A stretch of DNA of 64,000 nucleotides from JACTOJ01 sp032335695 (GTDB taxonomy: Bacteria; Bacillota; Clostridia; Clostridiales; Clostridiaceae): contig NZ_JACTOJ010000006.1 in the NCBI RefSeq assembly GCF_032335695.1, forward strand, positions 1-64,000, written 5' to 3'. Each line of letters starts with the position of its first letter. The stretch's first letter is position 1. Of this stretch, positions 17,757 to 27,712 are shown in pieces. Below the pieces are notes generated by a model. That model ran no database searches. It saw nothing but the letters and a program-made list of their open reading frames with translations, and was not told the origin of the DNA. The position numbers and the translations under genes were made by a program.

Positions 17757-19220
17757 GTGTACAAATTTGATCAAAACCAAACCCCATTATTTGACGCATT
17801 AATGGAATATGTTAAAAATGATACTATTCCTTTTCATGTACCCGGTCATAAAAAAGGAGTAGGAATGGATGGTGTATTTAAAGCTTTTATTGGTGATAAT
17901 CCATTTAAAATAGACGTTACCGTATTTAAACAAGTAGACAGTCTCCATCACCCCACAGGGTCTATAAAATTGGCCCAGGAACTAGCGGCAGATGCTTATG
18001 GATCTGATGCATGTTTTTTTTCTATTCACGGAACTTCTGGAGCAATACAAGCAATGATTATGTCCGTAGTAAACAATGGTGATAAAATACTGATACCTAG
18101 AAATGTTCATAAATCAGTTACTGCAGGTATAATTTTAACTGGTGCTGTACCTGTTTACATGCAACCAGAATTGGATAAAAAAATAGGTATAGCTCACGGA
18201 GTAACTCCAGAGACCGTGAAAAATACTTTAAGAGCTAATCCTGATGCTAAGGCTGTACTTGTAATCAATCCTACCTATTATGGAGTTGCTACTGATATAA
18301 AGAAAATAGCTGATATAGTTCACAAATATGATATTCCTTTAATAGTAGATGAAGCTCATGGCCCTCATCTAAAATTTAATGCTAAACTTCCTGTATCTGC
18401 CATAGATGCGGGAGCTGATATTTGCTCGCAAAGTACGCACAAGATAATAGGAGCCCTTACTCAATGCTCTTTACTTCAAGTTAATACAAAAAGGGTTGAC
18501 GCATCAAGAGTGCAGCAAATTTTGAGTTTGCTGCAAACCACTTCTCCATCCTATATATTATTGGCATCTTTAGATTGTTCAAGAAGACAAATAGCACTTC
18601 ATGGGAAAGAGCTTTTAGACAAAACCATCGATTTAATAAATTATGCTAGAAATGAAATAAATAAAATTCCAGGTTTTTATTCTTTTAGTGATGAAATTTT
18701 AGGCAATCCAGGAGTCTATGCCTTAGATCCAACTAAATTGACTATAACCTGCAGGGACTTGGGTATCACAGGTTATGACTTAGATATGATTTTATCTAAC
18801 AAATATCATATTCAGATGGAATTATCTGATTTATACAACATTTTAGCTGTAGGATCCTTTGGAGATACAAGTGAAAGCATCGATTCTCTTATTTCGGCAT
18901 TAAAAGAGATAAGCAAAGAATTCTCAAACAGAACCAATAAAAAGCCTGATTTCATAGATGTGCCTCCAATTCCTGATTTAGTATTAAATCCAAGGCAAGC
19001 ATTTAATTCCTATAAAACTCCTGTGAGCTTAAAGGACAGCGTAGGACAAATAAGTGGCGAATTTTTAATGGCTTACCCTCCAGGAATTCCAGTACTATGC
19101 CCAGGTGAAAAAATCACTTTTGAAATTGTAGATTATATACAAAACCTTAAGAAAGCAGGTCTCTATGTCCAAGGTACAGAAGATCCTAATGTTGAATATA
19201 TAAAAGTAGTTAAAATTTAA
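17757..19220 (+). CDS. Orn/Lys/Arg decarboxylase (SpeA-type, fold I PLP)
   Basis: This 487-residue PLP enzyme lacks the N-terminal wing domain of the large E. coli enzymes; its size matches Bacillus SpeA and YaaO. It shows VPGHKKG, SIHGTSGAIQAM, the PLP-contact VDEAHGPH and the Schiff-base lysine in STHKIIGALTQ (about residue 229). The C-terminal domain has YPPGIPVLCPGE. It most likely makes agmatine from arginine or cadaverine from lysine for polyamine synthesis; sequence alone does not settle the substrate. It starts with GTG behind AGAAGGCGG and is divergent from pgcA. Confidence 0.87.
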   Translation: MYKFDQNQTPLFDALMEYVKNDTIPFHVPGHKKGVGMDGVFKAFIGDNPFKIDVTVFKQVDSLHHPTGSIKLAQELAADAYGSDACFFSIHGTSGAIQAMIMSVVNNGDKILIPRNVHKSVTAGIILTGAVPVYMQPELDKKIGIAHGVTPETVKNTLRANPDAKAVLVINPTYYGVATDIKKIADIVHKYDIPLIVDEAHGPHLKFNAKLPVSAIDAGADICSQSTHKIIGALTQCSLLQVNTKRVDASRVQQILSLLQTTSPSYILLASLDCSRRQIALHGKELLDKTIDLINYARNEINKIPGFYSFSDEILGNPGVYALDPTKLTITCRDLGITGYDLDMILSNKYHIQMELSDLYNILAVGSFGDTSESIDSLISALKEISKEFSNRTNKKPDFIDVPPIPDLVLNPRQAFNSYKTPVSLKDSVGQISGEFLMAYPPGIPVLCPGEKITFEIVDYIQNLKKAGLYVQGTEDPNVEYIKVVKI

Positions 19221-19235
19221 TATATTTTTACAGGC

Positions 19236-19269
19236 AAAACGAGAGAATTGAATTCACTCTCTCGTTTTA
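19236..19269 (+). terminator. Bidirectional terminator overlapping the DUF523 gene end
   Basis: AAAACGAGAGA pairs with TCTCTCGTTTT across a 12-base loop. It ends the decarboxylase transcript, and on the other strand it includes the last codons and stop of the DUF523 gene. Confidence 0.8.
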
Positions 19270-19733
19270 TTATAATCTTCTTCAAATTCTGCCAGTTCAT
19301 TTTCATTATATACTTTTATACCATTTTCCAGTAAGAGTTCTGCAGTTACTCCGCTGCCTGCTACAATCTTACCGCTGAAGGTTCCGTCATATACCTTTTT
19401 ATTACCACAGGAAGGACTATTGCTTTTCAATATAGCATATTTTATGTTAAACTTTTTAGCTATATATAATGTCTCCTGTGCTCCTTTGACAAATTCTAGG
19501 GTACGATCATTTTCTTTATTATCTATGACTTTCCCTACCCCCATTAGTATTTCAGAGGATTTAGAATTAAAAATTTCTGCCGGATTTCTTGGGGTTGTAA
19601 GTCCTCCCAGTTGCTCTGGGCATACTGGTATAACTTCATATTTATCTATAATATTCATTAATGCTTGCGATAAATTATTTTCTCCCGAATATTTGCAATT
19701 TACACCCATTAAACATGCACTTATAAGTATCAT
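19254..19733 (-). CDS. DUF523 family protein
   Basis: This 159-residue protein has conserved cysteine motifs: SACLMGVNCKYSG at the N-terminus, PVCPEQLGG, and NSPSCG near residue 106. These are the hallmarks of DUF523, whose function is not known; the cysteines suggest metal or cluster binding. Its ATG overlaps the mutS2 stop by four bases (ATGA), so it is translationally coupled to mutS2. The stop lies within the downstream terminator stem. Confidence 0.85.
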   Translation of the reverse strand: MILISACLMGVNCKYSGENNLSQALMNIIDKYEVIPVCPEQLGGLTTPRNPAEIFNSKSSEILMGVGKVIDNKENDRTLEFVKGAQETLYIAKKFNIKYAILKSNSPSCGNKKVYDGTFSGKIVAGSGVTAELLLENGIKVYNENELAEFEEDYNKTRE

Positions 19734-22093
19734 TTTAATTCTACCACTGTTGCGCCGCTTCCACCTTCGTTAAAAGCTCCTAATCTATAGCTTTTAGCAT
19801 GAGGATGACTTTTCAGCAAATCATTTACTGCTTTTCTCAGCACTCCAGTTCCCTTCCCATGTATTATTGTGACCTCTGTAAGCCCTGCCATATATGCATC
19901 GTCTAAATATTTATCTACATTATATATAGCATCTTCTGCATCAAGTCCTCTTAAGTCTATAGACATAGGCACACTTCTTAAATTCAACTTCAATTCTCTT
20001 TTAGAATTAGGTACTTTAGTATTAGTTTTTACTTTTCCTGAAGCTCTAAGATCCTTTATATTAACACTTACTTTCATTATGCCTGCCTGCACCTGTAAGT
20101 CTCCTTTATTATCTGGCAGTGTTAATATGGTAACCTTTTGATTTAATGATGAAAGCATAACTTCCTCACCGACTTTTACATTCTTTATATGCTCTCCCTC
20201 ATCAGTCTTAGTACTATTGTCTTTGCTAGAAATACCTTCAAGCTTATCCTTTAGCCTTTTTCTTTCATTCTCAAGTTTGTTTCTTATATCACCATCATAA
20301 CCCATTTTCTCTAATTCTCTTACATTTTTCATTACTAAATCTGCTTCTTCTTTAGCATCTCTCAAAACAGACTTAGCTTCTCTTTGGGCATTCTGCATAA
20401 TATTTTCTCTATGCTTTTCCAGATTATATAATTTTTCTTGATATTTCAATTTTATTTTTTCTGTTTCCGCTTTTAGTACTGAGGTTTCATGAGCATTCTT
20501 TTCGGCTTCAATACTTTTTTCTTGAAGATTCATAATAAGATCCTCAAATACTAAAGCATTACTGGATATATTCTTTCTAGCTTCCTCAATTATATAGTCT
20601 TCCAAACCTAATCTTCTAGATATTTCAAAAGCATTAGATTTACCTGGAATCCCCACCAAAAGCTTATAGGTAGGTCTAAGAGTTTCCACATCAAATTCAA
20701 CGGAGGCATTTTCCACATGCTGGGTCTTGAGAGCATAACCTTTGAGCTCACTATAGTGAGTTGTCGCTATAATCCTAGTGCTTCTTGATCTAAGATTTTC
20801 AAGAATTGCAACCGCAAGAGCTGCTCCTTCCACCGGATCAGTTCCTGCTCCAAGTTCATCGAATAAAACTAAAGTATTTTTATCCGCTTTATCCATGATG
20901 TTTACTATATTTTTCATATGTGAAGAAAAAGTTGATAAGCTCTGTTCTATACTCTGCTCATCTCCTATATCGGCAAAAATCTTTTCATAAAAGCTAACTA
21001 CTGAATTTTCACCAGCCGGTATTAATATTCCACTCATAGCCATTAAATGAATAAGTCCTATAGTCTTTAATGTAACTGTTTTTCCTCCAGTATTAGGGCC
21101 TGTTATAACTAAAGATGTATATTCTTTCCCTAAACTCACAGTTATAGGCACCACTTTTGATTCTTCTATCAAAGGATGTCTTCCTTTAATTATATAGAAG
21201 CTTCCATCCTCGCTGACTATAGGGCAGGTTGCATTAATATGGTAAGCATACTTAGCCTTGCAAAATATAAAATCCATTTCCCATAATATATCAGCATTAT
21301 TTTTTATAACTTTTATGTTGCTCGCAATTTTTTTCGAAAAATTTGAGAGTATCCTCTCTATCTCAGCCTTTTCTTTTAGCATGAGTTCTCTTATATCGTT
21401 ATTTAGTTCCACTAAGTTCATAGGTTCTATAAATAAAGTAGCCCCTGTAGAGCTTTGGTCATGAACTAGTCCAGGAACTGAACCCCTATGCTCTGATTTT
21501 ACAGGTATTACATATCTATCTCCTCTTACAGTGTAAAGATTATCTTGAAGATATTTAGAGTACTTCCTAATAAGTTCATTTACCTTATCCTTAACAGATG
21601 AATTTTTATTTTTAAGTTCTTTCCTCACAGAATATAAGGTTTCACTGGCTCTATCGCTAATTTCATCTTCGGCTATAATAGCAGACAATATCTCGTCCTC
21701 TAACTTCTTAAAAGGAACTATGCCTTCACAAATATTTTCTAAAGCTTCATAAGGCTCTTCTTCATCCTTATGTATAACGTATTCTTTTAGTCTTCTTGTA
21801 GCAGATAATATATTAGCTATCCTATATATCTCGCTGCAGCCTAGACTGGCACCCTTTTCAGCCCTTGATAATCCATCTCTTACATCATAAACGCCTTCAA
21901 AGGGAGCTGCGCCTTTCTTAATGTATATATCTAAGGCTTCTTTAGTTTCCTGAAGTCTCTCTCTCATGTCATATATATTTTCGTAAGGCTTTAAATTATC
22001 TATTAGTTCTTTAGCTGCAGCAGTTTGGGCATAATATTTTATTTTTTCTTTTATTTTGCCAAGTTCTAATACTCTTAAAGCTTTTTCATCCAT
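19730..22093 (-). CDS. mutS2: MutS2 family ATPase/endonuclease
   Basis: This protein of about 787 residues has a MutS core with Walker A GPNTGGKT (about 330), STFSSHMKNI and Walker B LVLFDELGAGTDP. It lacks the mismatch-recognition N-domain. A coiled-coil linker (about 510-630) precedes a C-terminal Smr domain with IDLRGLDAEDA and IIHGKGTGVLR. In Firmicutes MutS2 acts in suppression of homologous recombination and in collided-ribosome rescue. I place the start at ATG 22093, 9 bases after AGGAG; a TTG at 22102 is less likely. The Smr HGKGTG catalytic loop is intact. Confidence 0.95.
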   Translation of the reverse strand: MDEKALRVLELGKIKEKIKYYAQTAAAKELIDNLKPYENIYDMRERLQETKEALDIYIKKGAAPFEGVYDVRDGLSRAEKGASLGCSEIYRIANILSATRRLKEYVIHKDEEEPYEALENICEGIVPFKKLEDEILSAIIAEDEISDRASETLYSVRKELKNKNSSVKDKVNELIRKYSKYLQDNLYTVRGDRYVIPVKSEHRGSVPGLVHDQSSTGATLFIEPMNLVELNNDIRELMLKEKAEIERILSNFSKKIASNIKVIKNNADILWEMDFIFCKAKYAYHINATCPIVSEDGSFYIIKGRHPLIEESKVVPITVSLGKEYTSLVITGPNTGGKTVTLKTIGLIHLMAMSGILIPAGENSVVSFYEKIFADIGDEQSIEQSLSTFSSHMKNIVNIMDKADKNTLVLFDELGAGTDPVEGAALAVAILENLRSRSTRIIATTHYSELKGYALKTQHVENASVEFDVETLRPTYKLLVGIPGKSNAFEISRRLGLEDYIIEEARKNISSNALVFEDLIMNLQEKSIEAEKNAHETSVLKAETEKIKLKYQEKLYNLEKHRENIMQNAQREAKSVLRDAKEEADLVMKNVRELEKMGYDGDIRNKLENERKRLKDKLEGISSKDNSTKTDEGEHIKNVKVGEEVMLSSLNQKVTILTLPDNKGDLQVQAGIMKVSVNIKDLRASGKVKTNTKVPNSKRELKLNLRSVPMSIDLRGLDAEDAIYNVDKYLDDAYMAGLTEVTIIHGKGTGVLRKAVNDLLKSHPHAKSYRLGAFNEGGSGATVVELK

Positions 22094-22126
22094 GTATATC
22101 AACTCCTATACTACAAAATGCAAATT

Positions 22127-24475
22127 TTACTCTACTCCTCTTTTATAATGCCCTCTAGTGAATTTATCCATTTGGAAAACCTTGTTTTCCTTAATTGCTA
22201 GAGCTATTTTTTTTGTTTCTTCATAGTTTTCATCTATAAAGTCTACTCTAAAACTATCCATGCCAAGATCTTTTAATTCCTTTATCTGTTCAGTCAGATT
22301 TATTGGCACGCTATTATATATATGGCTCCTGCAATATATGTCTGTACATACTATGAAGTCTTCGCTCATCCTATCTTTAAGATAATATTTACCATTTAAA
22401 CAAGGCTGACTGCATTTAGAAGCAGCTGTTTTTCCGCCTGCTATACTTCCTATGGGACAATATTCACTTACCATAAGTTCTATTTTACCATAAATTAGAT
22501 ATTGAAGCTTTTTATTTTTTTTACCTATATTATATATTTCATTTTTGTTTAGTTCCAAACTTAGAGATGCACTATCACAGTATTCCTCAATAAATTGTGC
22601 AGCACCGCTATTAAAAATATTCAATTTATAATCTCCAATTATGCTTGTTTTGCCGCTAAATATTTTTATAATTCCTAAATTAGCTGTTATTATCCCTTTA
22701 ATTCTGTGAAGATTTTTTTCTATAAGGTCTTGCACATATCCAAATTCTTCCTTTATAATATTAGGAATCTTTAAGTAAAGTCCTTGTATATCTATACTTC
22801 CTATTTTTATAGAATCCTTTCCCTTCCTAAAAAAATCTATTGCCAGGTTATCTACATTTAGGTCTTTAAGCGCTTCGTATTGCTCATAAGTAGAAGCTAT
22901 AAACAGGACTCCGCTCACCTTATTTTTATCCTTTGATTTATGCTTTAAAGTAAGTTCCTTGCAAATATAATTTCTTCTATGGCTACTTGTGATATCCTCT
23001 TCTATATTTTTCAGAAGCTCTCTTCTCACATCATTAATTGCTGCAGCTGATAAAAATCCTTCTTCAATATTTATAAATTGGATTCTATTGATGATAAATG
23101 GCGTATTACCTGTTTTTTTTATTTTATCTTCCAAGAATTCTTTCGAAACGGGTTTTTTAAGAACATTTTCCACTTTACTGCCGCTAGCAATATATTCTTT
23201 ACCTAAATAATTAGTTTCTATAACAATATTTTTTCCTATTTCAAAATTCACAATTACATCTAAAGGTAATTTTTTAATATATTTGTCCTTAAAACTTTCT
23301 TTTAATTCTTCATTAAATTGATTATCATTAGTCTTATATACTACATCATTTTTCTTAAATATCTTAGGCTGCAATTTTACAATCGTACCTTCTGCCGCCT
23401 TTTCAATCTCTACTCCATTTTTTAGTATTTTATTTACTATGGTTCCGCTTTCATCTACTCTTATACCATCTTTTACACTAATAGCTTCTAAAAGCTTTAT
23501 GGAACCATCTTCCAATACTTTTCCTATAGGTACTCCAGTGTTTTTGGGATTTCCATAAGCCATCATATCTTTTCCTGTATTGCCAAAAAGATATGCCTTT
23601 GAGAAACCTTCCCTGTTAAACAGCTGAAGAAGTCTTTTATTTTCATATTCTAAGTCGTTACTCCAGTTATTATCATAATAACTATCTATAACCCTCCTAT
23701 AGGTGGACACCACTCCAGCCACGTATTCAGGCCTTTTCATTCTTCCTTCGATTTTCAGAGAACTAACATTACCCTGGATTATGGATTTTATATCTGCTAA
23801 AGTACATATATCCTTAGGACTTAAAAGATACCCAGACCTTTGTATTTGATTACTATTATTTATAAGTTTATATGGGAGTCTGCAGGTTTGAGCACATCTT
23901 CCCCTATTCCCACTTCTGCCTCCAAGCATGCTGCTCATAAGGCATTGTCCAGAATAGCATACGCAAAGCGCTCCATGGACAAATATCTCTGTTTCATAGT
24001 CTTTAGATATTTCTGTTATTTCCTTTAAGCTTAATTCTCTTGATAACACAATCCTTTTAAATCCGTTATCTATTAAAAGCTCACAAGCTTCTTTATTGTG
24101 CACAGTCATCTGAGTAGATGCATGTATTTCAAAGTCACTAAATTGACTCTGCATAATATTTAGAAGACCTAGATCCTGTATTATAAGAGCATCCACTCCC
24201 ATTTCATACATATGTTTTATATATTCAATAGCCTCTTTGAGCTCAGAATCCTTTATTAAAGTATTTACCGTAATATACACCTTCACACCATAGATATGGC
24301 AATAATCTACTGCTGATTTCATATCTTCTAGAGTGAAATTTTGAGCATAGGCCCTGGCAGAAAATTTGCTTCCCCCCATATATATGGCATCAGCACCATT
24401 AGAAACGGCTGCATACATACTTTCTAAATTTCCAGCAGGAGCTAATAACTCTATTTTCTTATTCATCTCAATCAT
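22127..24475 (-). CDS. U32 family protein with DUF3656 (RlhA-like)
   Basis: This 782-residue protein opens with the U32 signature (LLAPAGNLESMYAAVSNGADA), has a cysteine cluster GALCVCYSGQCLMSS...GNRGRCAQTCR (about 170-200), and ends with a second cysteine set CPIGSIAGG...CSQPCLNG. The middle (about 390-510) fits DUF3656. Family members once called collagenases include E. coli RlhA and the TrhP proteins, which hydroxylate 23S rRNA or tRNA wobble uridine, so RNA hydroxylation is the best guess. An Fe-S cluster is inferred from the cysteines. Start is ambiguous between ATG 24475 and ATG 24466; the second is better spaced from AGGAG. Confidence 0.87.
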   Translation of the reverse strand: MIEMNKKIELLAPAGNLESMYAAVSNGADAIYMGGSKFSARAYAQNFTLEDMKSAVDYCHIYGVKVYITVNTLIKDSELKEAIEYIKHMYEMGVDALIIQDLGLLNIMQSQFSDFEIHASTQMTVHNKEACELLIDNGFKRIVLSRELSLKEITEISKDYETEIFVHGALCVCYSGQCLMSSMLGGRSGNRGRCAQTCRLPYKLINNSNQIQRSGYLLSPKDICTLADIKSIIQGNVSSLKIEGRMKRPEYVAGVVSTYRRVIDSYYDNNWSNDLEYENKRLLQLFNREGFSKAYLFGNTGKDMMAYGNPKNTGVPIGKVLEDGSIKLLEAISVKDGIRVDESGTIVNKILKNGVEIEKAAEGTIVKLQPKIFKKNDVVYKTNDNQFNEELKESFKDKYIKKLPLDVIVNFEIGKNIVIETNYLGKEYIASGSKVENVLKKPVSKEFLEDKIKKTGNTPFIINRIQFINIEEGFLSAAAINDVRRELLKNIEEDITSSHRRNYICKELTLKHKSKDKNKVSGVLFIASTYEQYEALKDLNVDNLAIDFFRKGKDSIKIGSIDIQGLYLKIPNIIKEEFGYVQDLIEKNLHRIKGIITANLGIIKIFSGKTSIIGDYKLNIFNSGAAQFIEEYCDSASLSLELNKNEIYNIGKKNKKLQYLIYGKIELMVSEYCPIGSIAGGKTAASKCSQPCLNGKYYLKDRMSEDFIVCTDIYCRSHIYNSVPINLTEQIKELKDLGMDSFRVDFIDENYEETKKIALAIKENKVFQMDKFTRGHYKRGVE

Positions 24476-24571
24476 CTCTCCTATTTAAATAAAACCCTAT
24501 AAAAATCTGATACAGCTTATATAATATCATATTATTAGTTTATAAGCCACTTTATAGGATAATAAATAACA

Positions 24572-24606
24572 AAAACCCATTGTCACAATATATGACATGG
24601 GCTTTT
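24572..24606 (-). terminator. Terminator of zapA
   Basis: AAACCCATTGTCA pairs with TGACATGGGCTTT, with one bulge, immediately after the zapA stop. A-rich sequence precedes it on the plus strand, giving a weak T-tract on the minus strand. Confidence 0.6.
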
Positions 24607-24607
24607 A

Positions 24608-25201
24608 TTATTTGTTTTCATTCAAAAGAGGATTTTTAATCTTCTTGGCTTTAACCAAATCTATTTGTTTATCAACTAATTTATTTTGAAGATCTATAAC
24701 CTTAAACTTAGCAGTTTGCAGCTGAAATTTTAGTTCCCTGTTATCTTCTTTATATTTCAAACATTTGTCTTCAGCTTCTTTTGCTTCCTTTCTAAGCTTG
24801 GAAAGCTCTTCTTTAAGTTTATCAATCTCTGTATCTTTATCTTTTAAAATATTTTCATCCTGAGAATTGACCTTAGCTAACAGCTGTTTTTTTTCTTCCT
24901 CTACCTTATCTACTTCTTCCTTAGAGTCTTTTAACTGCAATGATAAATTTTTCTTTAATACCTTTAATTCTTCTAGCTCATCTAAAAGATCTCTATACGC
25001 TGAGTCGCATTTAAAAAGATCATCTACAGCATTAACTGTAGATAATACAGCAGCAGAAGTCACACTAAGCTTAGGATTGTTTTCTAGTATAAGTTTAATT
25101 TTTTTGTCCACATATCCCGCAACTTTTTGTAAGTACTCTTCCTTTTCTTCTCCTTTTAAATTATATTCAACCCCATTTATATTAACTGTAATTACATTCA
25201 T
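24608..25201 (-). CDS. zapA: Cell division protein ZapA, extended form
   Basis: This 197-residue protein starts with a classic ZapA domain (VITVNINGVEYNL, then the YVDKKI region). It continues for more than 100 residues as a Lys/Glu-rich coiled coil (about 85-185), longer than the roughly 85-residue Bacillus protein. ZapA binds and bundles FtsZ at midcell. The start is ATG 25201 behind AAGAGGG. Placement between pheT and mutS2 matches the zapA locus of Bacillus. The long coiled coil is common in Clostridium ZapA-like proteins; its role is not known. Confidence 0.85.
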   Translation of the reverse strand: MNVITVNINGVEYNLKGEEKEEYLQKVAGYVDKKIKLILENNPKLSVTSAAVLSTVNAVDDLFKCDSAYRDLLDELEELKVLKKNLSLQLKDSKEEVDKVEEEKKQLLAKVNSQDENILKDKDTEIDKLKEELSKLRKEAKEAEDKCLKYKEDNRELKFQLQTAKFKVIDLQNKLVDKQIDLVKAKKIKNPLLNENK

Positions 25202-25275
25202 GCAAAACACCCTCTTAGATAATGTTTATTATATATTTTAACATAAACTACAATTATATTAAATATATATTGAAG

Positions 25276-25312
25276 AATTTACACAACAGAAATCTTTTTA
25301 GTTGTGTAAATT
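25276..25312 (-). terminator. Hairpin after pheT
   Basis: Perfect 12-base arms AATTTACACAAC and GTTGTGTAAATT lie 10 bases past the pheT stop. The T-run after it is poor, so it may only partly terminate transcription and let zapA be co-expressed. Confidence 0.6.
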
Positions 25313-25321
25313 CCAATTATA

Positions 25322-27700
25322 CTATCTAAGTTGAGCACCTAATTTAAATTCTAATGCTTTTAATACTTTATCATGAACTTTATTAACTTCAGCATCTACT
25401 AGAGTTTTATTTTCATCCCTATATACTATGGAATAAGCCACTGATTTCTTACCTGCCGGTATTTGCTTTCCTTTATAGATATCAAATAGCTTAATCTTTT
25501 CTACTAAATTACCGCCTTGCTTTTTAATAGTACTTTCGATATCTGTTGCAAGTACAGAATCATCTACTAGTAAAGCTATATCTCTAGTTACTGCAGGATA
25601 TTTAGGAAGCGGTGTATATTTTTTATCTAAATTAGCATATTTATATAGTGTATCTAAATCTATCTCAGCTATATAAGCTTCTTTATCTAATTCATAATTT
25701 TCACATACATCCGGATGTACAGCTCCTAATGTAGCTACTTTTTCTTTTTTAATATATAAAGAAGCAGTTTTTCCAGGATGATAGCTAGGATTTTCGCTCT
25801 CTCTTGCTACTGAATAATCCTCGATACCTAAAACCTCTAAAAGATTTTCAATTATACCCTTTAGATTTAAATAGTCTGCATTGCCATAGAAACCTATTGT
25901 AAGTACATTTTTTTGAATCGGAAGAATATTTTCATCCTCTAATGGTATATAAATTCTCCCCATTTCAAATAAATAAGCTTCTTCATTGCTTCTTAAATAG
26001 TTTCTTGAAAGACTCTCCATCATTGAAGGTATCATGGAGGTTCTCATAACACTATAATCTTCTCCTAAAGGATTTTTAATTTTCACCACTTTTCTAAGCT
26101 CATGATTTTCAGGCAGGCAGATTTTATCAAAAACTTTTGGACTTACAAAGGAATAGCTTATAGATTCGTTTAAGCCGCTAGCCATCATAGCTGCTATAAC
26201 CTTATCATCCGTCTGCTGTTTTATATTTTTTCCGCCCTTAGTAGAGTTACTGCTTATTATTGTAGTGGGCACCTTGTCATATCCATATATTCTAGCAACT
26301 TCTTCAGCGATATCTTCTCTTATATTAATATCTATCCTAAAGTTAGGTACTTCTATTTTCAATAAGTTTCCTTCTACCTCAGTCTTTAGCTCTAATCTAT
26401 CTAAATACTCTTTCATTTCCTCCAATGGAATATCTGTTCCTAAAAACTCATTTATCCATGGACCATCTACAGTTAGACTTTTTTCTTGTTTTGGGTTTTC
26501 ATATATATCTATGGTTCCCTCTGCTATTGTACCAGCCTGTAAAAGTTCTACCAAATAGCAAGCTCTATCTAAAGCAAGTCTAGCTGTTTCTTCATCTATA
26601 TCTTTCTCAAATCTTGATGATGCTTCTGTTCTAAGTGCTAAAGCCTGAGAAGATACTCTTATATTAGTTCCATCAAAGCTGGCACTTTCAAATACAACCT
26701 CAGTAGTATCATCCTTTATTTCAGAATTAAGTCCACCCATTATTCCAGCTATACCGATAGTTGTTTTTCCATCCTTTATGCATAATACATTTTCTGAAAG
26801 TTCTCTTTCAGCTTCATCCAAGGTTACAAATTTTTCTCCTTTTTTAGCCCTCTCTACTATTATATTTCCTGTAGAGATTTCTCTCTTATCATAGGCATGC
26901 ATAGGCTGACCCAGCTCTAACATTACAAAATTTGTTATGTCGACTATGTTATTTATAGGTCTAACCCCTGCTTCAATCAGCCTTTCTCTCATCCACTCTG
27001 GAGATGGACCTATTTTTACATTAAATACAGCTCTAGCCATATATCTTTTGCATAGTGAATCTTTAATAGCTACATTTACAAAATCTTTAACATTCTTACC
27101 AGCTGATGCTGTAAATTTTGTATCTGGTAAACTATATTTTAATCCAAGAGTAGCTGCAGTTTCCCTTGCTATTCCTACTACGCTAAGACAATCAGGCCTA
27201 TTAGAAGTTATTTCAAAATCAATAACTGCATTCTCCAAATCCAGTACTCTTTTTATATTCACTCCAATTTCCGTATCTTCAGGAAGTATCATGAGACCAT
27301 GAACTGGATTTTCAGTTGCTATTCCAAGTTCTTCTTCTGAACACATCATTCCATTAGATACTATTCCCCTAAGCTTCCCTTTTTTTATTTTTATTCCACC
27401 AGGAAGAGATGCACCATGAAGAGCTACTGGAACTATGTCATTTTCTTTCATATTCTTAGCGCCTGTAACTATTTGTATTGGTTCTTCCTGTCCTACCTCT
27501 ACAGAGCATACTACTAATTTTTCTGCATCTGGATGAGGCTCTATCTTTAGTATCTTGCCAGTAACCACATTTTGGATCTCTTCTCCGCCTTTTATTACTT
27601 CTTCTACATTTGAACCGGATAAGGTAAGTCTATCTCCTATTTCATCCGGTGATATATTAACATTAACATAATCTTTTAACCATCTAACTGGAACTTTCAT
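25322..27700 (-). CDS. pheT: Phenylalanine-tRNA ligase beta subunit
   Basis: This 792-residue subunit forms the alpha2-beta2 enzyme with PheS. Domains in order: N-terminal EMAP/tRNA-binding fold (about 40-150, with EPHPDAEKLVVC), the B3/B4 editing domain (about 200-400, ITNFVMLELGQPMHAYD), B5, the catalytic-like core, and a C-terminal anticodon-binding FDX-ACB domain (about 700-792, with YPAVTRDIALLVD). It starts 12 bases after pheS with a GGAGG SD. Length is standard. It is controlled by the T-box upstream of pheS. Confidence 0.97.
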   Translation of the reverse strand: MKVPVRWLKDYVNVNISPDEIGDRLTLSGSNVEEVIKGGEEIQNVVTGKILKIEPHPDAEKLVVCSVEVGQEEPIQIVTGAKNMKENDIVPVALHGASLPGGIKIKKGKLRGIVSNGMMCSEEELGIATENPVHGLMILPEDTEIGVNIKRVLDLENAVIDFEITSNRPDCLSVVGIARETAATLGLKYSLPDTKFTASAGKNVKDFVNVAIKDSLCKRYMARAVFNVKIGPSPEWMRERLIEAGVRPINNIVDITNFVMLELGQPMHAYDKREISTGNIIVERAKKGEKFVTLDEAERELSENVLCIKDGKTTIGIAGIMGGLNSEIKDDTTEVVFESASFDGTNIRVSSQALALRTEASSRFEKDIDEETARLALDRACYLVELLQAGTIAEGTIDIYENPKQEKSLTVDGPWINEFLGTDIPLEEMKEYLDRLELKTEVEGNLLKIEVPNFRIDINIREDIAEEVARIYGYDKVPTTIISSNSTKGGKNIKQQTDDKVIAAMMASGLNESISYSFVSPKVFDKICLPENHELRKVVKIKNPLGEDYSVMRTSMIPSMMESLSRNYLRSNEEAYLFEMGRIYIPLEDENILPIQKNVLTIGFYGNADYLNLKGIIENLLEVLGIEDYSVARESENPSYHPGKTASLYIKKEKVATLGAVHPDVCENYELDKEAYIAEIDLDTLYKYANLDKKYTPLPKYPAVTRDIALLVDDSVLATDIESTIKKQGGNLVEKIKLFDIYKGKQIPAGKKSVAYSIVYRDENKTLVDAEVNKVHDKVLKALEFKLGAQLR

Positions 27701-27712
27701 AAAATATACCTC